A DNA stretch of 64,000 nt from a bacterium (GTDB taxonomy: Bacteria > Bacillota > Clostridia > Lachnospirales > Lachnospiraceae): the NCBI GenBank assembly GCA_023664305.1, contig JAMPFT010000018.1:1-64000 (forward strand). The letters are read 5' to 3'. Positions 28,017 to 37,578 of this stretch are shown one piece after another. Position 1 is the first letter of the stretch, and each line of letters begins with the position of its first letter. Position numbers and translations under genes: made by a program. The notes below the pieces were generated by a model. It had not been told where the DNA came from and searched no databases. It was given only the letters and a program-made list of their open reading frames with translations.

Positions 28017-30032
28017 TCAGCCGTCCGCCAGAAAGCAGGCGACCTGATGGCCATTGCCGCAATCCCTGAGTTCGGGTATGCCGGAGCGGCACTTTTCCGT
28101 CGCATGAGGACAGCGCGTGTGAAAAACACATCCGGCGGGGCGGTTCATCAGACTGGGAACCTCGCCGATAATTCCGGTATGAGTACGTTTCGCCTCAGCT
28201 TCCGGATCGGGGATCGGTATTGCAGAGAGCAGCGCCTGCGTATAAGGATGGAGCGGGCGCTGATACAGCTCGTCCCACGGGGATATCTCGACACATTTTC
28301 CAAGATACATTACGAGGATCCGATCGCTTACATGCCGGACGACGGAGAGGTCGTGTGCGATAAAAAGGTAGGTCAGCCCGCGCTGCGTCTGTAGGTCGAT
28401 CAGCAGATTGATAATCTGGGACTGAATCGACACGTCCAACGCCGAAATCGGCTCGTCACAGATGATAAAGCTGGGATCGGAGGCCAACGCGCCCGCGATA
28501 CAAAGCCGCTGCCGCTGTCCGCCGGAAAATTCGTGCGGCGCTCTGGTTTTCAGAAGCGGATCCAGGCCGACAGCCTCAAACAGCTCATCCACCTTCCGGT
28601 CATATTCCGCTCTGGAGGAAGCCAGACGATGGACGCGGATCGCCTCGCCCACCACGCTTCCCGCGCTTTGTCTCGGATCCAGTGAGCCGAAGGGATCCTG
28701 GAAAATGAACTGAACCTCTCTGCGCAGATCCCGTACCTTGTTTTCCTTCAGTCCCGCGATATCGCGGCCCTTGAAAACGATTTCTCCGGCCGAAGCGTCA
28801 TACAGCCGCAGAAGCGTTTTGGCAAGGGTAGTTTTACCGCAGCCCGACTCGCCTACAAGCCCGAGGGTTTCGCCCTTGCGGACGGTAAAACTGACGTCGT
28901 CCAAAGCCTTGACGTCCCCCACCTTGCGACGCGTGATTCCCTGAGTGACAGGAAAATATTTGCACAGATGCCGAACCTCCAGAAGCGGTTCTTCCGACAG
29001 CGTCCGTTTCCCGGCCTTCTGTTCCTGCGCGACGGAGGCGGCTTTCAGCTCGTCCCGGCGGAAATGACAGGCTGCGCTGTGAGTGGGAGAATATTCCTGC
29101 ACAGGAGGAGACTTTGGTTCCCGGCATTCAGGCTTCGCGTAAAAGCAGCGCGGCGCAAAGGGACAGCACCCGGTCTTTTGCGCCGGATTTAAAGGTGTGC
29201 CGGAAATCGACAGCAGTTTGTTGGACTTGTCGCTGTCAAGCCGGGGAATGGCGCGCAGCAGTCCCATGGTGTAGGGATGGCACGCGTCGGAAAACAGTTC
29301 TCTGCAAGCGCCCCGTTCCACGATATTTCCCGCATACATCACATAAATGCGGTCGGCATATCTTGCAATGATACTCAGATTGTGAGTGATGATAATCAGC
29401 GCAGTATGCGTCTTGCGGACGATATCGCGCAGCAGCTCCAGAATCTGTTCCTGAGTGGTCACATCCAGGGCGGTAGTCGCCTCGTCCGCGATCAGGAGCC
29501 GGGGATTACAGGACATAGCCATGGCAATCATCACGCGTTGGCGCATACCGCCGGAAAACTGGTTGGGATAGTAATCGATTCTGCTTTGGCTGTCAGGGAT
29601 ACCAACCATGCCAAGCAGCTCGATGGCGCGCTCTCTTGCCTCTTTCTTTTTCATGCCAAGATGCAGCATAACGCTTTCCTGAATCTGTTCGCCAACGGTC
29701 ATCACCGGGTTTAAGGAGGTCATAGGCTCCTGAAAAATCATGGAAATACCGCCTCCGCGAACTCGGCGCAGCTCGCTGCTTCCGACTTTGTATTGCAGAA
29801 TATCCTTTCCCTCGAAAAACGCTTCTCCCTTTACGATTTCGCCCGGCGGCATGGGGATCAGCTTCAATATACTCATCATGGTGACAGACTTCCCGCTTCC
29901 GGATTCTCCGACCACGCCGACGATCTCGCCGGGATCTACATGGAGCGTGACGTCGTCCACCGCGCGGATCAGTCCGTCCCGGGTGTGAAAAACAGTCTGG
30001 AGATGTCTGATGTCTAACAAATGTTCTTCCAT
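28017..30032 (-). CDS. Fused dipeptide/oligopeptide ABC transporter ATPase (DppD-DppF type)
   Basis: Two complete ATP-binding halves in one 671-residue chain. Half one: Walker A GESGSGKS at 42-49, signature FSGGMRQRV, Walker [14 protein letters not shown]. Half two, from about residue 350: [39 protein letters not shown]. Each half ends with the oligopeptide-transporter C-terminal segment ([14 protein letters not shown] and [15 protein letters not shown]) with clustered cysteines ([29 protein letters not shown]). It energises the two permeases encoded just upstream in the same operon. Such fusions occur in GsiA-like systems. AGGCGG precedes the ATG. Confidence 0.94.
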   Translation of the reverse strand: MEEHLLDIRHLQTVFHTRDGLIRAVDDVTLHVDPGEIVGVVGESGSGKSVTMMSILKLIPMPPGEIVKGEAFFEGKDILQYKVGSSELRRVRGGGISMIFQEPMTSLNPVMTVGEQIQESVMLHLGMKKKEARERAIELLGMVGIPDSQSRIDYYPNQFSGGMRQRVMIAMAMSCNPRLLIADEATTALDVTTQEQILELLRDIVRKTHTALIIITHNLSIIARYADRIYVMYAGNIVERGACRELFSDACHPYTMGLLRAIPRLDSDKSNKLLSISGTPLNPAQKTGCCPFAPRCFYAKPECREPKSPPVQEYSPTHSAACHFRRDELKAASVAQEQKAGKRTLSEEPLLEVRHLCKYFPVTQGITRRKVGDVKALDDVSFTVRKGETLGLVGESGCGKTTLAKTLLRLYDASAGEIVFKGRDIAGLKENKVRDLRREVQFIFQDPFGSLDPRQSAGSVVGEAIRVHRLASSRAEYDRKVDELFEAVGLDPLLKTRAPHEFSGGQRQRLCIAGALASDPSFIICDEPISALDVSIQSQIINLLIDLQTQRGLTYLFIAHDLSVVRHVSDRILVMYLGKCVEISPWDELYQRPLHPYTQALLSAIPIPDPEAEAKRTHTGIIGEVPSLMNRPAGCVFHTRCPHATEKCRSGIPELRDCGNGHQVACFLADG

Positions 30033-30043
30033 TTTCCGCCTCC

Positions 30044-30892
30044 TTATATTGTGCCCCGGAGCCGTGGATCAAGTGCGTCCCGCAGTCCGTCGCCAAAAAT
30101 GTTAAATGCAAGTACCAGAAGGATGATCGCAATGCCGGGAGCCAGCGCGAACAGGGGCGCGTCATAGATATAAGAATACCCGGCGTTTACCATTGCTCCC
30201 CAGGAAGCGGTAGGCGGCACAATGCCTGCGCCCAGAAAGCTCATGCCCGCCTCGGCCAGGATGGTTCCGCCGATACTCTGGGTCATGATCACGATGATGG
30301 GGGACAGGCAGTTTGGGAAAATGTGCCGTATCATGGTAGTCAGATTGGAATTGCCGCGGATCCGGCTGGCAGCTATATAGTCCATTTCGCGGATGCTGAG
30401 TACCTGTCCGCGCATCATTCTGGCGAAGCCGGGAATCGCCGAGATGCCCAGCACAAAGATGAGCATGGGGACGCTCCGCCCGAATACGGCTACCAGCGCC
30501 AGAGCTAAAATAAGGGGCGGAATCGCCATCTGTGCCTCCATAATCCGCATCAGGATATTGTCAACCCATCCGCCGAAATACCCGGATATCAGACCGATGG
30601 CACAGCCGAGGGCGGCGGCGATAAAGACGGCCAGAATACCGACCAGAAACGCAACCCGCGTGCCGTAGACGATACGGCTGTACAAATCCCGGCCCAGTTG
30701 ATCCGTTCCCAGCCAATGTTCGCGGGAAGCGCCGGCCAGCCGGTTGGACAGATCCTGTTCATACGGGTCACAGGGAGCCATCAGCGGCGACGCTATGGCG
30801 CAAAATGCAAAAAATAAAATGACGATGGCGGAGATCAGTACGATCTTTCTGCCAAAAAGAACCGATAAAAACTGTTTTACACGTTTTCCCAT
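30044..30892 (-). CDS. Peptide ABC transporter permease (DppC type)
   Basis: A 282-residue inner-membrane permease. The N-terminal membrane segment is followed by PLMAPCDPYEQDLSNRLAGAS and GTDQLGRDLYSRIVYGTR, typical of the DppC/OppC branch; the cytoplasmic EAA loop is ASRIRGNSNLTTMIRHIFPN. Start is ATG at 30892, preceded by GGAGGTAATC; the frame runs upstream into the DppB gene. It is 11 bases from the ATPase gene and 10 from dppB, so they are one transcript. Confidence 0.93.
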   Translation of the reverse strand: MGKRVKQFLSVLFGRKIVLISAIVILFFAFCAIASPLMAPCDPYEQDLSNRLAGASREHWLGTDQLGRDLYSRIVYGTRVAFLVGILAVFIAAALGCAIGLISGYFGGWVDNILMRIMEAQMAIPPLILALALVAVFGRSVPMLIFVLGISAIPGFARMMRGQVLSIREMDYIAASRIRGNSNLTTMIRHIFPNCLSPIIVIMTQSIGGTILAEAGMSFLGAGIVPPTASWGAMVNAGYSYIYDAPLFALAPGIAIILLVLAFNIFGDGLRDALDPRLRGTI

Positions 30893-30902
30893 GATTACCT
30901 CC

Positions 30903-31847
30903 CTATTCGAGCCTGATGCGCGGATCGGCGTAGGCATAGGCGATATCCACCAGCAGATTGCACAGACATGTGATCGCCGCCATGAAAAGCAGGCCGGACT
31001 GCAGAAGCTGATAATCGCAGAAGTTGATTGCAATCACCATGATCTGCCCCATGCCGACAATGTTAAACATCGTCTCTACAATAGCGGATCCGCCGATACA
31101 GCCACGGAGCGTTGTGCCCGCCATGGTGAGAATCGGGATCAGACTGTTCTTGATGGCATAACGCCAGAGAACCTTTCCCTCCGGCAGTCCCTTGGAGCGC
31201 GCGGTGCGCACATAGTCCTGATGAATCACCTCAAGCATGCTGGAACGCATCTGGCGGGTGTAGGACGCCACTCCGCCCAGACTCATGCAGATGACCGGGA
31301 GAATCATTTGTCGGATACTCTTGCCGAAGTCCACCCATGGAAGCGTAAATCCGTAGGACGGGAGCCATTTCAGATGAATGGAAAATACCAGCACCAGTAA
31401 AACGGCAATCCAGAAATTGGGCGTCGCCAGACCGACATTCGCAAGCACGGTGATAACGGTATCGGTTAAGGTGCCGCGCTTTACGGCTGTAATCGTGCCG
31501 AAAAGAATCCCCAGAACAATGCTGACAACGGCAGAGGCGACTCCCAGGATCAGCGTGACCGGCAGCCGCGAGGCAATCAGCTCATTTACGTTTTTGTTGA
31601 AATGGTAGGAGTATCCCATATCTCCGTGCAGCATTTTCCACAGCCATGAAAAATACTGCTGAACGAGAGGCTTATCCAGTCCCATGCTGCTGTATACGGT
31701 GTCGTGGTATTCTTTTGAAATATTTTCCCCCAGCATGACGTATACGGGATCGCCCGGGATGAACTGGATCAGCGCAAAAGCGAGCACCGAAACCATCATC
31801 AGAATAATAATTGTCTGTATAAATCGCTTAAAAATAAATCTTCCCAT
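30903..31847 (-). CDS. Peptide ABC transporter permease (DppB type)
   Basis: A 314-residue permease with six membrane segments. FIPGDPVYVMLGE after the first segment and ARSKGLPEGKVLWRYAIKNSLIP (EAA loop) identify the DppB/OppB branch. ATG at 31847 with GGAGACTG upstream is favoured over an adjacent GTG at 31850. A terminator-like hairpin separates it from the binding-protein gene, suggesting reduced expression relative to that gene. Confidence 0.93.
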   Translation of the reverse strand: MGRFIFKRFIQTIIILMMVSVLAFALIQFIPGDPVYVMLGENISKEYHDTVYSSMGLDKPLVQQYFSWLWKMLHGDMGYSYHFNKNVNELIASRLPVTLILGVASAVVSIVLGILFGTITAVKRGTLTDTVITVLANVGLATPNFWIAVLLVLVFSIHLKWLPSYGFTLPWVDFGKSIRQMILPVICMSLGGVASYTRQMRSSMLEVIHQDYVRTARSKGLPEGKVLWRYAIKNSLIPILTMAGTTLRGCIGGSAIVETMFNIVGMGQIMVIAINFCDYQLLQSGLLFMAAITCLCNLLVDIAYAYADPRIRLE

Positions 31848-31890
31848 CACTCAGTCTCCGTCGTATGATAGCCAGATCAGATGTCATTTT

Positions 31891-31934
31891 GAAAACAGGC
31901 CAGGCAAACGGATTTGCCGTCCTGCCCGGCCTGT
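31891..31934 (-). promoter_or_regulatory. Intra-operon attenuator-type hairpin
   Basis: On the minus strand ACAGGCC (31928-31934) pairs with GGCCTGT (31895-31901), with further inner pairing (GGCAAA/TTTGCC), then TTTTC. Placed just after the substrate-binding protein gene, it could end most transcripts and leave a minority reading into the permeases. Confidence 0.65.
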
Positions 31935-31943
31935 AAAGGACCT

Positions 31944-33593
31944 TTATTCGCTCAGCCAGATTGTCTCAGGCGTCCATTCGCACAGCCATGTTTCAGCCAT
32001 GCCATGGTCGTGGACGGTTCCGTTTGAAAAATTAATCAGTGCGAGGGTGTCAAACATAGGCGTGTAGAGGCAGTATTCCTCAGTGACGAGGCGCTGCAGC
32101 TCCATCATTGCCTCGTGCTGCTCTTCCGTCGTCTTAGCGGTCAGGCAGTTGTTATAGCATTCAAAAATTCCTGCTTCTTCCATATCGATGGTATCGATTG
32201 CGTACACCACCGGCGGATTGCCAAAGAACAGATGCCAGTTTTCCAATGTCGTGGGCGCCCAGAAGAACGCGCAGCAGGTCCAGGGATCCGTCGTGCCGTA
32301 CATATTCCGGCTGACATCGCCGGTACGGGTGTCACCCTCTACCTTAAAGCCTGCCTCTTCCAGCATACCCTTTACCGCCACAAACATATCCTCGTTTGCA
32401 GGCTGGTAATAGATGGTAATGACGCATTCGCCGTCCTCGTATCCGGCCTCGCGGAGCTTTTCCTTTGCCTTCTCTACGCTGTAGGGATATCCGGTCACCG
32501 CGTCGTTGTATTCCTTGCTCCCGGGTACGGCCAGCTGTTCCGAGACAAAGCCGATGCCCTCCGCAAAGGTGTCGCAAAGCGCCTGCTTGTCTAACGCATA
32601 GCTGAATGCCTGACGCACCTCCAGCTTGCTGATCGGGTCGTTTTCATTGCCACTGGCAAAGTAGATGCCTGTCATGGTAGGAGATATGCAGGCTTCATTG
32701 CAGATTTTTTCAAATCCGTCGCGGCTTAAGCGATTCGTCATGCTGGCGGAAGCGCCGTAAATCATCTGCGCCTCTCCGGTGCGGAAGATGCTCTCCCCGG
32801 TGTTTTCCTCTGTGAAGAAAATGATATTAATGCCGTCCAGATAGGGCAGTCCCTCAATCCAGTAATCGTCGTTGCGGACATATTTGATGCCCTCGGCAAT
32901 GTCGTAGCTTTCCATCTTATAGGGACCCGTGCCTACGACGCTGGTATAAATGCCCTCCAGACCGAGGCGGTTGTATTCGGTCGGAGAGATCATGGTGCCG
33001 CATTCGATACAGAGATTGGAAACAGTGCTGCTGCGCCATTCCGTCAGCTTTACGGTAACCTCGTATTCGCCGGTTGCCGTAAAGGATTCGACATTGGAGA
33101 AATAAGAGCCGGCACTGCCGTTGTCAATGAGAATCTGCCAGACGTCGCATACAGCCTGCGCGTTGAAGGGCGTTCCGTCATGATACATCACTCCCTCCTG
33201 AAGCCTTAGGACAATCTGCAGATTATCCGGATCCGGAAGGATTTCCTTTGCAAGCCAGCCGTATACCTGACCGTTCTCATCGTAGCGTCCCAGCATTTCG
33301 ATGGCGGGCTTGGAGATCCAAAGGGGGTGTACGCCGCCTACGATAGGGAAACCGACATTGGTCGGCTGACCCGGGAAAGCGATGGTGAGTGTGCCGCCGG
33401 TTCTGGGACCGTCCGTCTCATCCCCGCCGGTCTGGCCGCTTTCGTCTTGCTGCCCGCCTGACTGAGCGGGATCAGACTGCTGTACGTCTGATCCGGGCGG
33501 ATCATTTTCTGCGCCGCATGCTGTCAGCATTGAGAAGGCCAACACACATGTCAGGAGCAGGGTTAAAAATCTGGTACATTTTTTCTTTTTCAC
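31944..33593 (-). CDS. Extracellular solute-binding lipoprotein, family 5 (peptide type)
   Basis: The substrate receptor of the adjacent ABC importer. A signal peptide ends in the lipobox LTAC (Cys about residue 26), giving a lipid-anchored protein. It is followed by a low-complexity linker rich in Gly, Gln, Ser and Asp, then the family-5 fold starting GGTLTIAFPGQPTN; FRLQEGVMYHDGTPFNA-like sequence (LRLQEGVMYHDGTPFNAQAV) is the family signature. Peptides, nickel or glycosides are possible ligands; the sequence does not decide. Length 549 is normal. GAGGAGGATATATC precedes the ATG. Confidence 0.92.
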   Translation of the reverse strand: MKKKKCTRFLTLLLTCVLAFSMLTACGAENDPPGSDVQQSDPAQSGGQQDESGQTGGDETDGPRTGGTLTIAFPGQPTNVGFPIVGGVHPLWISKPAIEMLGRYDENGQVYGWLAKEILPDPDNLQIVLRLQEGVMYHDGTPFNAQAVCDVWQILIDNGSAGSYFSNVESFTATGEYEVTVKLTEWRSSTVSNLCIECGTMISPTEYNRLGLEGIYTSVVGTGPYKMESYDIAEGIKYVRNDDYWIEGLPYLDGINIIFFTEENTGESIFRTGEAQMIYGASASMTNRLSRDGFEKICNEACISPTMTGIYFASGNENDPISKLEVRQAFSYALDKQALCDTFAEGIGFVSEQLAVPGSKEYNDAVTGYPYSVEKAKEKLREAGYEDGECVITIYYQPANEDMFVAVKGMLEEAGFKVEGDTRTGDVSRNMYGTTDPWTCCAFFWAPTTLENWHLFFGNPPVVYAIDTIDMEEAGIFECYNNCLTAKTTEEQHEAMMELQRLVTEEYCLYTPMFDTLALINFSNGTVHDHGMAETWLCEWTPETIWLSE

Positions 33594-33658
33594 GATATAT
33601 CCTCCTCGCGTAATAATTTTCGGCCGGACAAATGCCGCAGCCGTGTTGCTTTGTTGCG

Positions 33659-33699
33659 GTACGGATGCCGTGGGGCGGATTTTCTTCCGGCGTCCGTAC
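33659..33699 (-). other. Hairpin between the hydrolase and binding-protein genes
   Basis: Arms at 33659-33670 and 33688-33699 (GTACGGAYGCCG) pair over 12 bases with one mismatch. No T-run follows. It could be a processing site or regulator site within the 164-base gap, which otherwise shows no gene and no GCAAA-TTGC operator. Confidence 0.45.
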
Positions 33700-33757
33700 G
33701 GTTGACGGGTTACTTTATATCAAAGCTATCCGATCGCTACGACGAACCGGACAGACT

Positions 33758-34606
33758 TTAGATACACCGTTCCCGGAAGAAGCGGTCAACCTCCTCCAAT
33801 ACATCCTGCGCATGGCAGACGGCGACGCCGTGATCTGAATCCTGGTACAACACCAGCTTGCAGTGAGGTACATATCGCACCGTCCGCACCATGGCTTCCG
33901 GCCGGATGATAATGTCTTTCATCCCGCCGAGCAGGATGCAGGGCGTGCGGACTGTTTTCATCCATGCGATCAGTTCCTCCTCGGTCTTCATTCCGTCGTC
34001 CACACCGTGTCCGAAATTCAGGGCACGCTCCTGGGCATCCAGGCCCATGCTGTGTTCATATTCATAGTCCGCCAGCTGACGGAGCTGGTCGCGCCAGTAA
34101 TCGGTTGTATAAGGCCGATCTGCGGCCAGGATTCCGTTCCGTGTTTCCTCGCAGCGCGCCTGCCAGTCCTCCGGCGTGGCGCTGCGGGCGGCATCCTTTG
34201 CGCGGGCAGCGCCGCCGGAGTAGGCTGTATCTCCCTTGAAATTTGGGCCGGTCACTACGCCGGCAAATGCCAGAATACGCTCCGGGCATTCCCGCATCAT
34301 CTGCCACCCCAACAGGCAGCCGTGGCTGATTCCCGTATACGCGAAGCGGCTGACCCTTAGATGATCCGCAACGGTCAGCATGTCCGGAAGCCAATGCTCC
34401 GCGATATCGTCCGTCTGCGGCACACGGGAGGATTTCCCGTATCCGCGCATCTGGACGGCGATGACATGATATCCCCGTTTGGATAACTCCCGCGTATAGG
34501 AGCAGTAATAGTCGAGATAAATGGAAGAAGTAAAAATATACCGATCTCCTTCGCCCCAATCCTCATAAAACAGTTTGATACCGTCTGGAACCTGTACATA
34601 AGGCAT
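33758..34606 (-). CDS. Alpha/beta hydrolase
   Basis: A cytoplasmic (no signal peptide) 282-residue serine hydrolase. The nucleophile elbow is GISHG (Ser94), with an acid in GGMKDIIIRPE and the histidine in DSDHGVAV. The oxyanion region HVIAVQMRGYGKSS is typical of the haloperoxidase/esterase group. ATG at 34606 has GGGGA upstream; the frame is open further back into the MFS gene. It follows the MFS gene by 37 bases and precedes the peptide importer, so it may cleave an ester or amide bond in an imported compound. The substrate is unknown. Confidence 0.85.
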   Translation of the reverse strand: MPYVQVPDGIKLFYEDWGEGDRYIFTSSIYLDYYCSYTRELSKRGYHVIAVQMRGYGKSSRVPQTDDIAEHWLPDMLTVADHLRVSRFAYTGISHGCLLGWQMMRECPERILAFAGVVTGPNFKGDTAYSGGAARAKDAARSATPEDWQARCEETRNGILAADRPYTTDYWRDQLRQLADYEYEHSMGLDAQERALNFGHGVDDGMKTEEELIAWMKTVRTPCILLGGMKDIIIRPEAMVRTVRYVPHCKLVLYQDSDHGVAVCHAQDVLEEVDRFFRERCI

Positions 34607-34643
34607 AGTCAATTTCCCCGCTTTCTTTTTTGCTTTCGGGACG

Positions 34644-35903
34644 TTACGCCGCGTCCTTATGCGTTGCTTTTTGATGCTTTTTGTCGATGCCGAGTTGAAT
34701 TGCATACATGCCAAGCCCGGCGGCGACCATGACGCCGATCAGGCCGAACATCGTTCCGTATCCGAACAGCCCCGCGAGCCAGCCGCCTAAGGATGCGCCG
34801 ACACAATTCCCCAGATCGCTTCCGAGATAGCAGGTGGACATGGCAACGCCGCGCCGGTCTGCCGGAGAACGTCGGGCACAGTCTGCCTGAATGGCAGCCT
34901 GTCCGGAGCTTTGCGCAACCCCCTTGAGCAGGGCGGCTATCACAATGGTCAAAATACTCCACGACACGTCGATGCAGAACATAGCGGCCGCCCCCAAAAT
35001 CAGGCTGGGGATCAGCACGATGGAAAGTCCCTTTTTGTCCTGCAGCTTCCCGGCAGCAGGACGGATCAACAGGACGGCAACAGACGAAATCGTGAAGAAA
35101 ATCGAAATATTGACGATTCCGCGCTCGTCGCCCAGCATGGAAAGATAAGAGGAGGCCACGCCGTTCATGACGGAAAACAATCCGCTGACAGCCGACAACA
35201 GCAACAGCTCCGCTGCAAATAATTCCGAAAGCCGAAGAGAACGCCGATTCGGGATTGTTCCTGCTTCTCGCGCCTGCAATGCGGACTCGGCAGTCTGATG
35301 CTTTGAGTCTGGCAGAAAGACAACGCAGACAGCGGCTGCTGCGATTAAAATTCCGGAGACAAGAAACATGACGGTATATCCTTTTGCATCAGCCAGCGCC
35401 AGCCCGAGACTGGGAGCAGACGACATTGCCAGAATCTGTGCCAGGCTCATATAACCCATTCCTTCTCCCATTTTGGCGGAAGGAATGACGGATGTGACCA
35501 TGGCAAGCTGGATGGTGCTGCTCATGGCAAAGCATGCGCCGTGCAGAATCCTGCACAGAAACAGACCCGCAAGGTGATGGCTCAGCGAATAGCCGAAGGC
35601 GGCAAAGCTGACAAGCAAAGTAAACAGGATCAACAGAGGTTTTCTTCCGCCCCGATCGGACAGAATACCGGCGATCGGCCTCACGAAAATTGCCATGACG
35701 GAAAAAATACCTGTCAGCAAACCGGCGACGGAGAGAGACATGCCGATCTCCACTGCATACCGCGGAAGCGTGGGCATTGTCATAAAGAACCCCATGTTGC
35801 TGAATAAGCTGTAAAGAAACAACAATATAAAAGAGGGACTCCAAAGTTTTTCATTCCCGGTAATTTCTTTATTGAGGTTCAGAATTTTCACCACCTTATG
35901 CAA
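34644..35903 (-). CDS. MFS transporter
   Basis: A 12-segment major facilitator protein of 419 residues. The loop 2-3 motif is RPIAGILSDRGGRKP, and the symmetric motif in the second half is IRPAAGKLQDKKG. The family usually exports drugs or sugars; direction and substrate are not decidable. The start is uncertain: the TTG at 35903 (AAGG upstream) lies within the GCAAACGTTTGC operator, while GTG codons at 35894 and 35891 are alternatives. First gene of the LacI-controlled minus-strand cluster. Confidence 0.85.
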   Translation of the reverse strand: MHKVVKILNLNKEITGNEKLWSPSFILLFLYSLFSNMGFFMTMPTLPRYAVEIGMSLSVAGLLTGIFSVMAIFVRPIAGILSDRGGRKPLLILFTLLVSFAAFGYSLSHHLAGLFLCRILHGACFAMSSTIQLAMVTSVIPSAKMGEGMGYMSLAQILAMSSAPSLGLALADAKGYTVMFLVSGILIAAAAVCVVFLPDSKHQTAESALQAREAGTIPNRRSLRLSELFAAELLLLSAVSGLFSVMNGVASSYLSMLGDERGIVNISIFFTISSVAVLLIRPAAGKLQDKKGLSIVLIPSLILGAAAMFCIDVSWSILTIVIAALLKGVAQSSGQAAIQADCARRSPADRRGVAMSTCYLGSDLGNCVGASLGGWLAGLFGYGTMFGLIGVMVAAGLGMYAIQLGIDKKHQKATHKDAA

Positions 35904-35911
35904 ACGTTTGC
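35900..35911. promoter_or_regulatory. LacI/GalR-type operator at the MFS gene start
   Basis: Perfect palindrome GCAAACGTTTGC, close to the LacI-family consensus with a central CG. It overlaps the proposed TTG start and lies just downstream of the promoter at 35926-35954, a classic roadblock position. Confidence 0.75.
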
Positions 35912-35925
35912 CTTAAACTGAATCC

Positions 35926-35965
35926 AGTATATACTGAAATATGAGCCGTGTCAAGTGCAAATTGC
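35926..35965 (-). promoter_or_regulatory. Promoter of the MFS-hydrolase cluster with an adjoining operator half
   Basis: Minus strand: TTGACA (35949-35954) and TATACT (35926-35931) with a 17-base spacer. A GCAAATTGC palindrome at 35957-35965 sits directly upstream of the -35. Confidence 0.8.
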
Positions 35966-36021
35966 TATTTAATTTTGAAAATACAATGAAATACATAGCA
36001 CAATTTACCAATGCAAAACTA

Positions 36022-36083
36022 TGCAAATGTTGCACAAATGCAATTAAGAATCCTTGACAAAAGCAAATTGCATAAGTTAAAAT
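36022..36083 (+). promoter_or_regulatory. Promoter of the lacI-type gene with operator in the spacer
   Basis: TTGACA (36054-36059) and TAAAAT (36078-36083) with an 18-base spacer. GCAAATTGC at 36063-36071 lies between them, so the regulator probably represses itself. Another related palindrome TGCAAATGTTGCA is at about 36022-36034. Confidence 0.78.
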
Positions 36084-36167
36084 AGTTTAGGGTATGTTTT
36101 AAGGCAGCTGAACTGTCGGCGCCAAAGAAGAAAACGCGAGCGAAGTTATTCTATCCGGAGGTACGGT

Positions 36168-37193
36168 ATGACGATCAATAATAAGAAGAAAGTTTCCATC
36201 AGGGATATAGCCGAGTACTGTCATGTATCGCCTTCCACGGTTTCGAGGGTAATGAACGGAAACAGCCATATCTCAAAGGAAACGCAAAAACGCGTGATGG
36301 ATATTGCTACGGCATGGGGTTATGTTCCCAATGAGTCGGCAAAGAATCTCCGCATGCGTACCTCCCGCCTGGTGGGGATATTTGTCAACACGCTGGATTA
36401 CGGAATATCCTCTATTGTGATGTCGCGGCTTCATGACCGTCTGGCGGAGAAGGATTTTGCCACTATTATCTGCAATATAGGCGCAAATGCAGAGAAAGAA
36501 GAGCATTATTACCAGATGATGCTGTCCATGAACGCCTGCGCTATTTTCATGATTGTCAATCACAGCGACAGCACGATTGACTTCAAGAGCGCTATCCCTC
36601 TGGTTTATGTCTATCGATATCCCCTGCAGACACCGACAAACCCGTCGGTCTGCAGGGTTGAAACGGATAATTACGGAGCCGGTTATCAGGCGGGCTGCGA
36701 GCTGCAACGGCTCGGCTGCAGGCAGATTGCGGAGGTAAGGCTGATCAGCAGCGACAATCAGTTCCCGCTGGGCCGTCATCTGGGTCTGCTTCAGTCGCTG
36801 TACGACCATAATGTCACTTATGCAGAATCTCTGTCGATTGTGTCTGACCAAAATGATTACGATATAATTCTGAAAAAGATCAACAGAAAGCTGGATGAGC
36901 AGCCTGCAGCGGACGGGTACTTCTGCTCCTCCGATCATCTTGCGCTTGCGCTGGTTGAAGCGCTGGAACTGCATCATTACAAAATTCCGGACAACGTCAA
37001 GGTGATTGGCTGTAATGACATGTTGTCTCCGCTGCATATCGGCAAGCCGATTTCCTCCATGCGCCATCGGATCGAAGATATATGTCGCGCGGCGATAGAG
37101 GTTATGGAACGTCTGATTTCCGGCGGGGAGTTGGAGGAGAAAGAGTACAGGCAGATTTTTGAGACGGATTTTATTCCCAGGGCAACGACATAA
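36168..37193 (+). CDS. LacI family transcriptional regulator
   Basis: A 341-residue repressor. The helix-turn-helix and hinge are VSIRDIAEYCHVSPSTVSRV, MNGNSHIS and NLRMRTSRLVG; the rest is the periplasmic-binding-like effector domain ending SMRHRIEDICRAAIEVMERL. GGAGG precedes the ATG. It is divergent to the MFS/hydrolase/ABC cluster and separated by a 264-base AT-rich control region with several GCAAA-TTGC palindromes. It therefore most likely controls that cluster and itself. The effector ligand is unknown. Confidence 0.93.
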   Translation: MTINNKKKVSIRDIAEYCHVSPSTVSRVMNGNSHISKETQKRVMDIATAWGYVPNESAKNLRMRTSRLVGIFVNTLDYGISSIVMSRLHDRLAEKDFATIICNIGANAEKEEHYYQMMLSMNACAIFMIVNHSDSTIDFKSAIPLVYVYRYPLQTPTNPSVCRVETDNYGAGYQAGCELQRLGCRQIAEVRLISSDNQFPLGRHLGLLQSLYDHNVTYAESLSIVSDQNDYDIILKKINRKLDEQPAADGYFCSSDHLALALVEALELHHYKIPDNVKVIGCNDMLSPLHIGKPISSMRHRIEDICRAAIEVMERLISGGELEEKEYRQIFETDFIPRATT

Positions 37194-37329
37194 TATTATC
37201 GTAGTCCGGCTGAAGCGTCGCCTCCGGCGCGCCGGGCAATAGCTGGAATTGCGCATAAAACAGATTTTTTTGAATTTAGGTATTGCAAAACGGATATACT
37301 TAGTGTACAATGTATCAGGTAACAGAAAT

Positions 37330-37401
37330 AGGGCTATCGCCAAACGGTAAGGCAACGGACTCTGACTCCGTCATCTCAAGGTTCGAATCCTTGTAGCCCT
37401 G
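37330..37401 (+). tRNA. tRNA-Gln (anticodon CTG)
   Basis: Cloverleaf by eye: acceptor AGGGCTA / TAGCCCT, D arm GCC...GGC, anticodon stem ACGGA/TCCGT with loop CTCTGAC, T arm CAAGG-TTCGAAT-CCTTG, discriminator G. CCA is not encoded. A possible -10 (TATACT) lies at 37295-37300. The 3' half is the integration site of the element to the right. Confidence 0.95.
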
Positions 37402-37440
37402 TTGGAGAGACCTCCGAAAGAGTGATTTTCGGAGGTTTTT
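37354..37440. repeat. attL: tRNA-Gln 3' half plus terminator
   Basis: Left copy of the 87-bp repeat. The exact-identity core shared with the right copy includes TCAAGGTTCGAATCCTTGTA and continues through GCCCTGTT, typical of tyrosine-integrase core sites in tRNA genes. Confidence 0.9.
37410..37440 (+). terminator. Terminator of the tRNA-Gln gene
   Basis: ACCTCCGAAA (37410-37419) pairs with TTTCGGAGGT (37427-37436), followed by TTTT. The same hairpin is duplicated at the right att site. Confidence 0.85.
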
Positions 37441-37578
37441 CATGCTTGGAAAACGTGATGTTTTCAGGGGTTTCCGGGAATTGTGAATTTATAGACGGAT
37501 GAAAATTGTCGAATTTCCGCGAAATATGTCATGATAACAAATATTCGGTTTTCCGTAAAAATCAGGGCTTTTCCGGGG

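Noticed and set aside
29593..30165. 190-codon minus-strand frame overlapping the fused ATPase gene
   Set aside because: Alternate-frame shadow of the ATPase with clear Walker motifs in the other frame.
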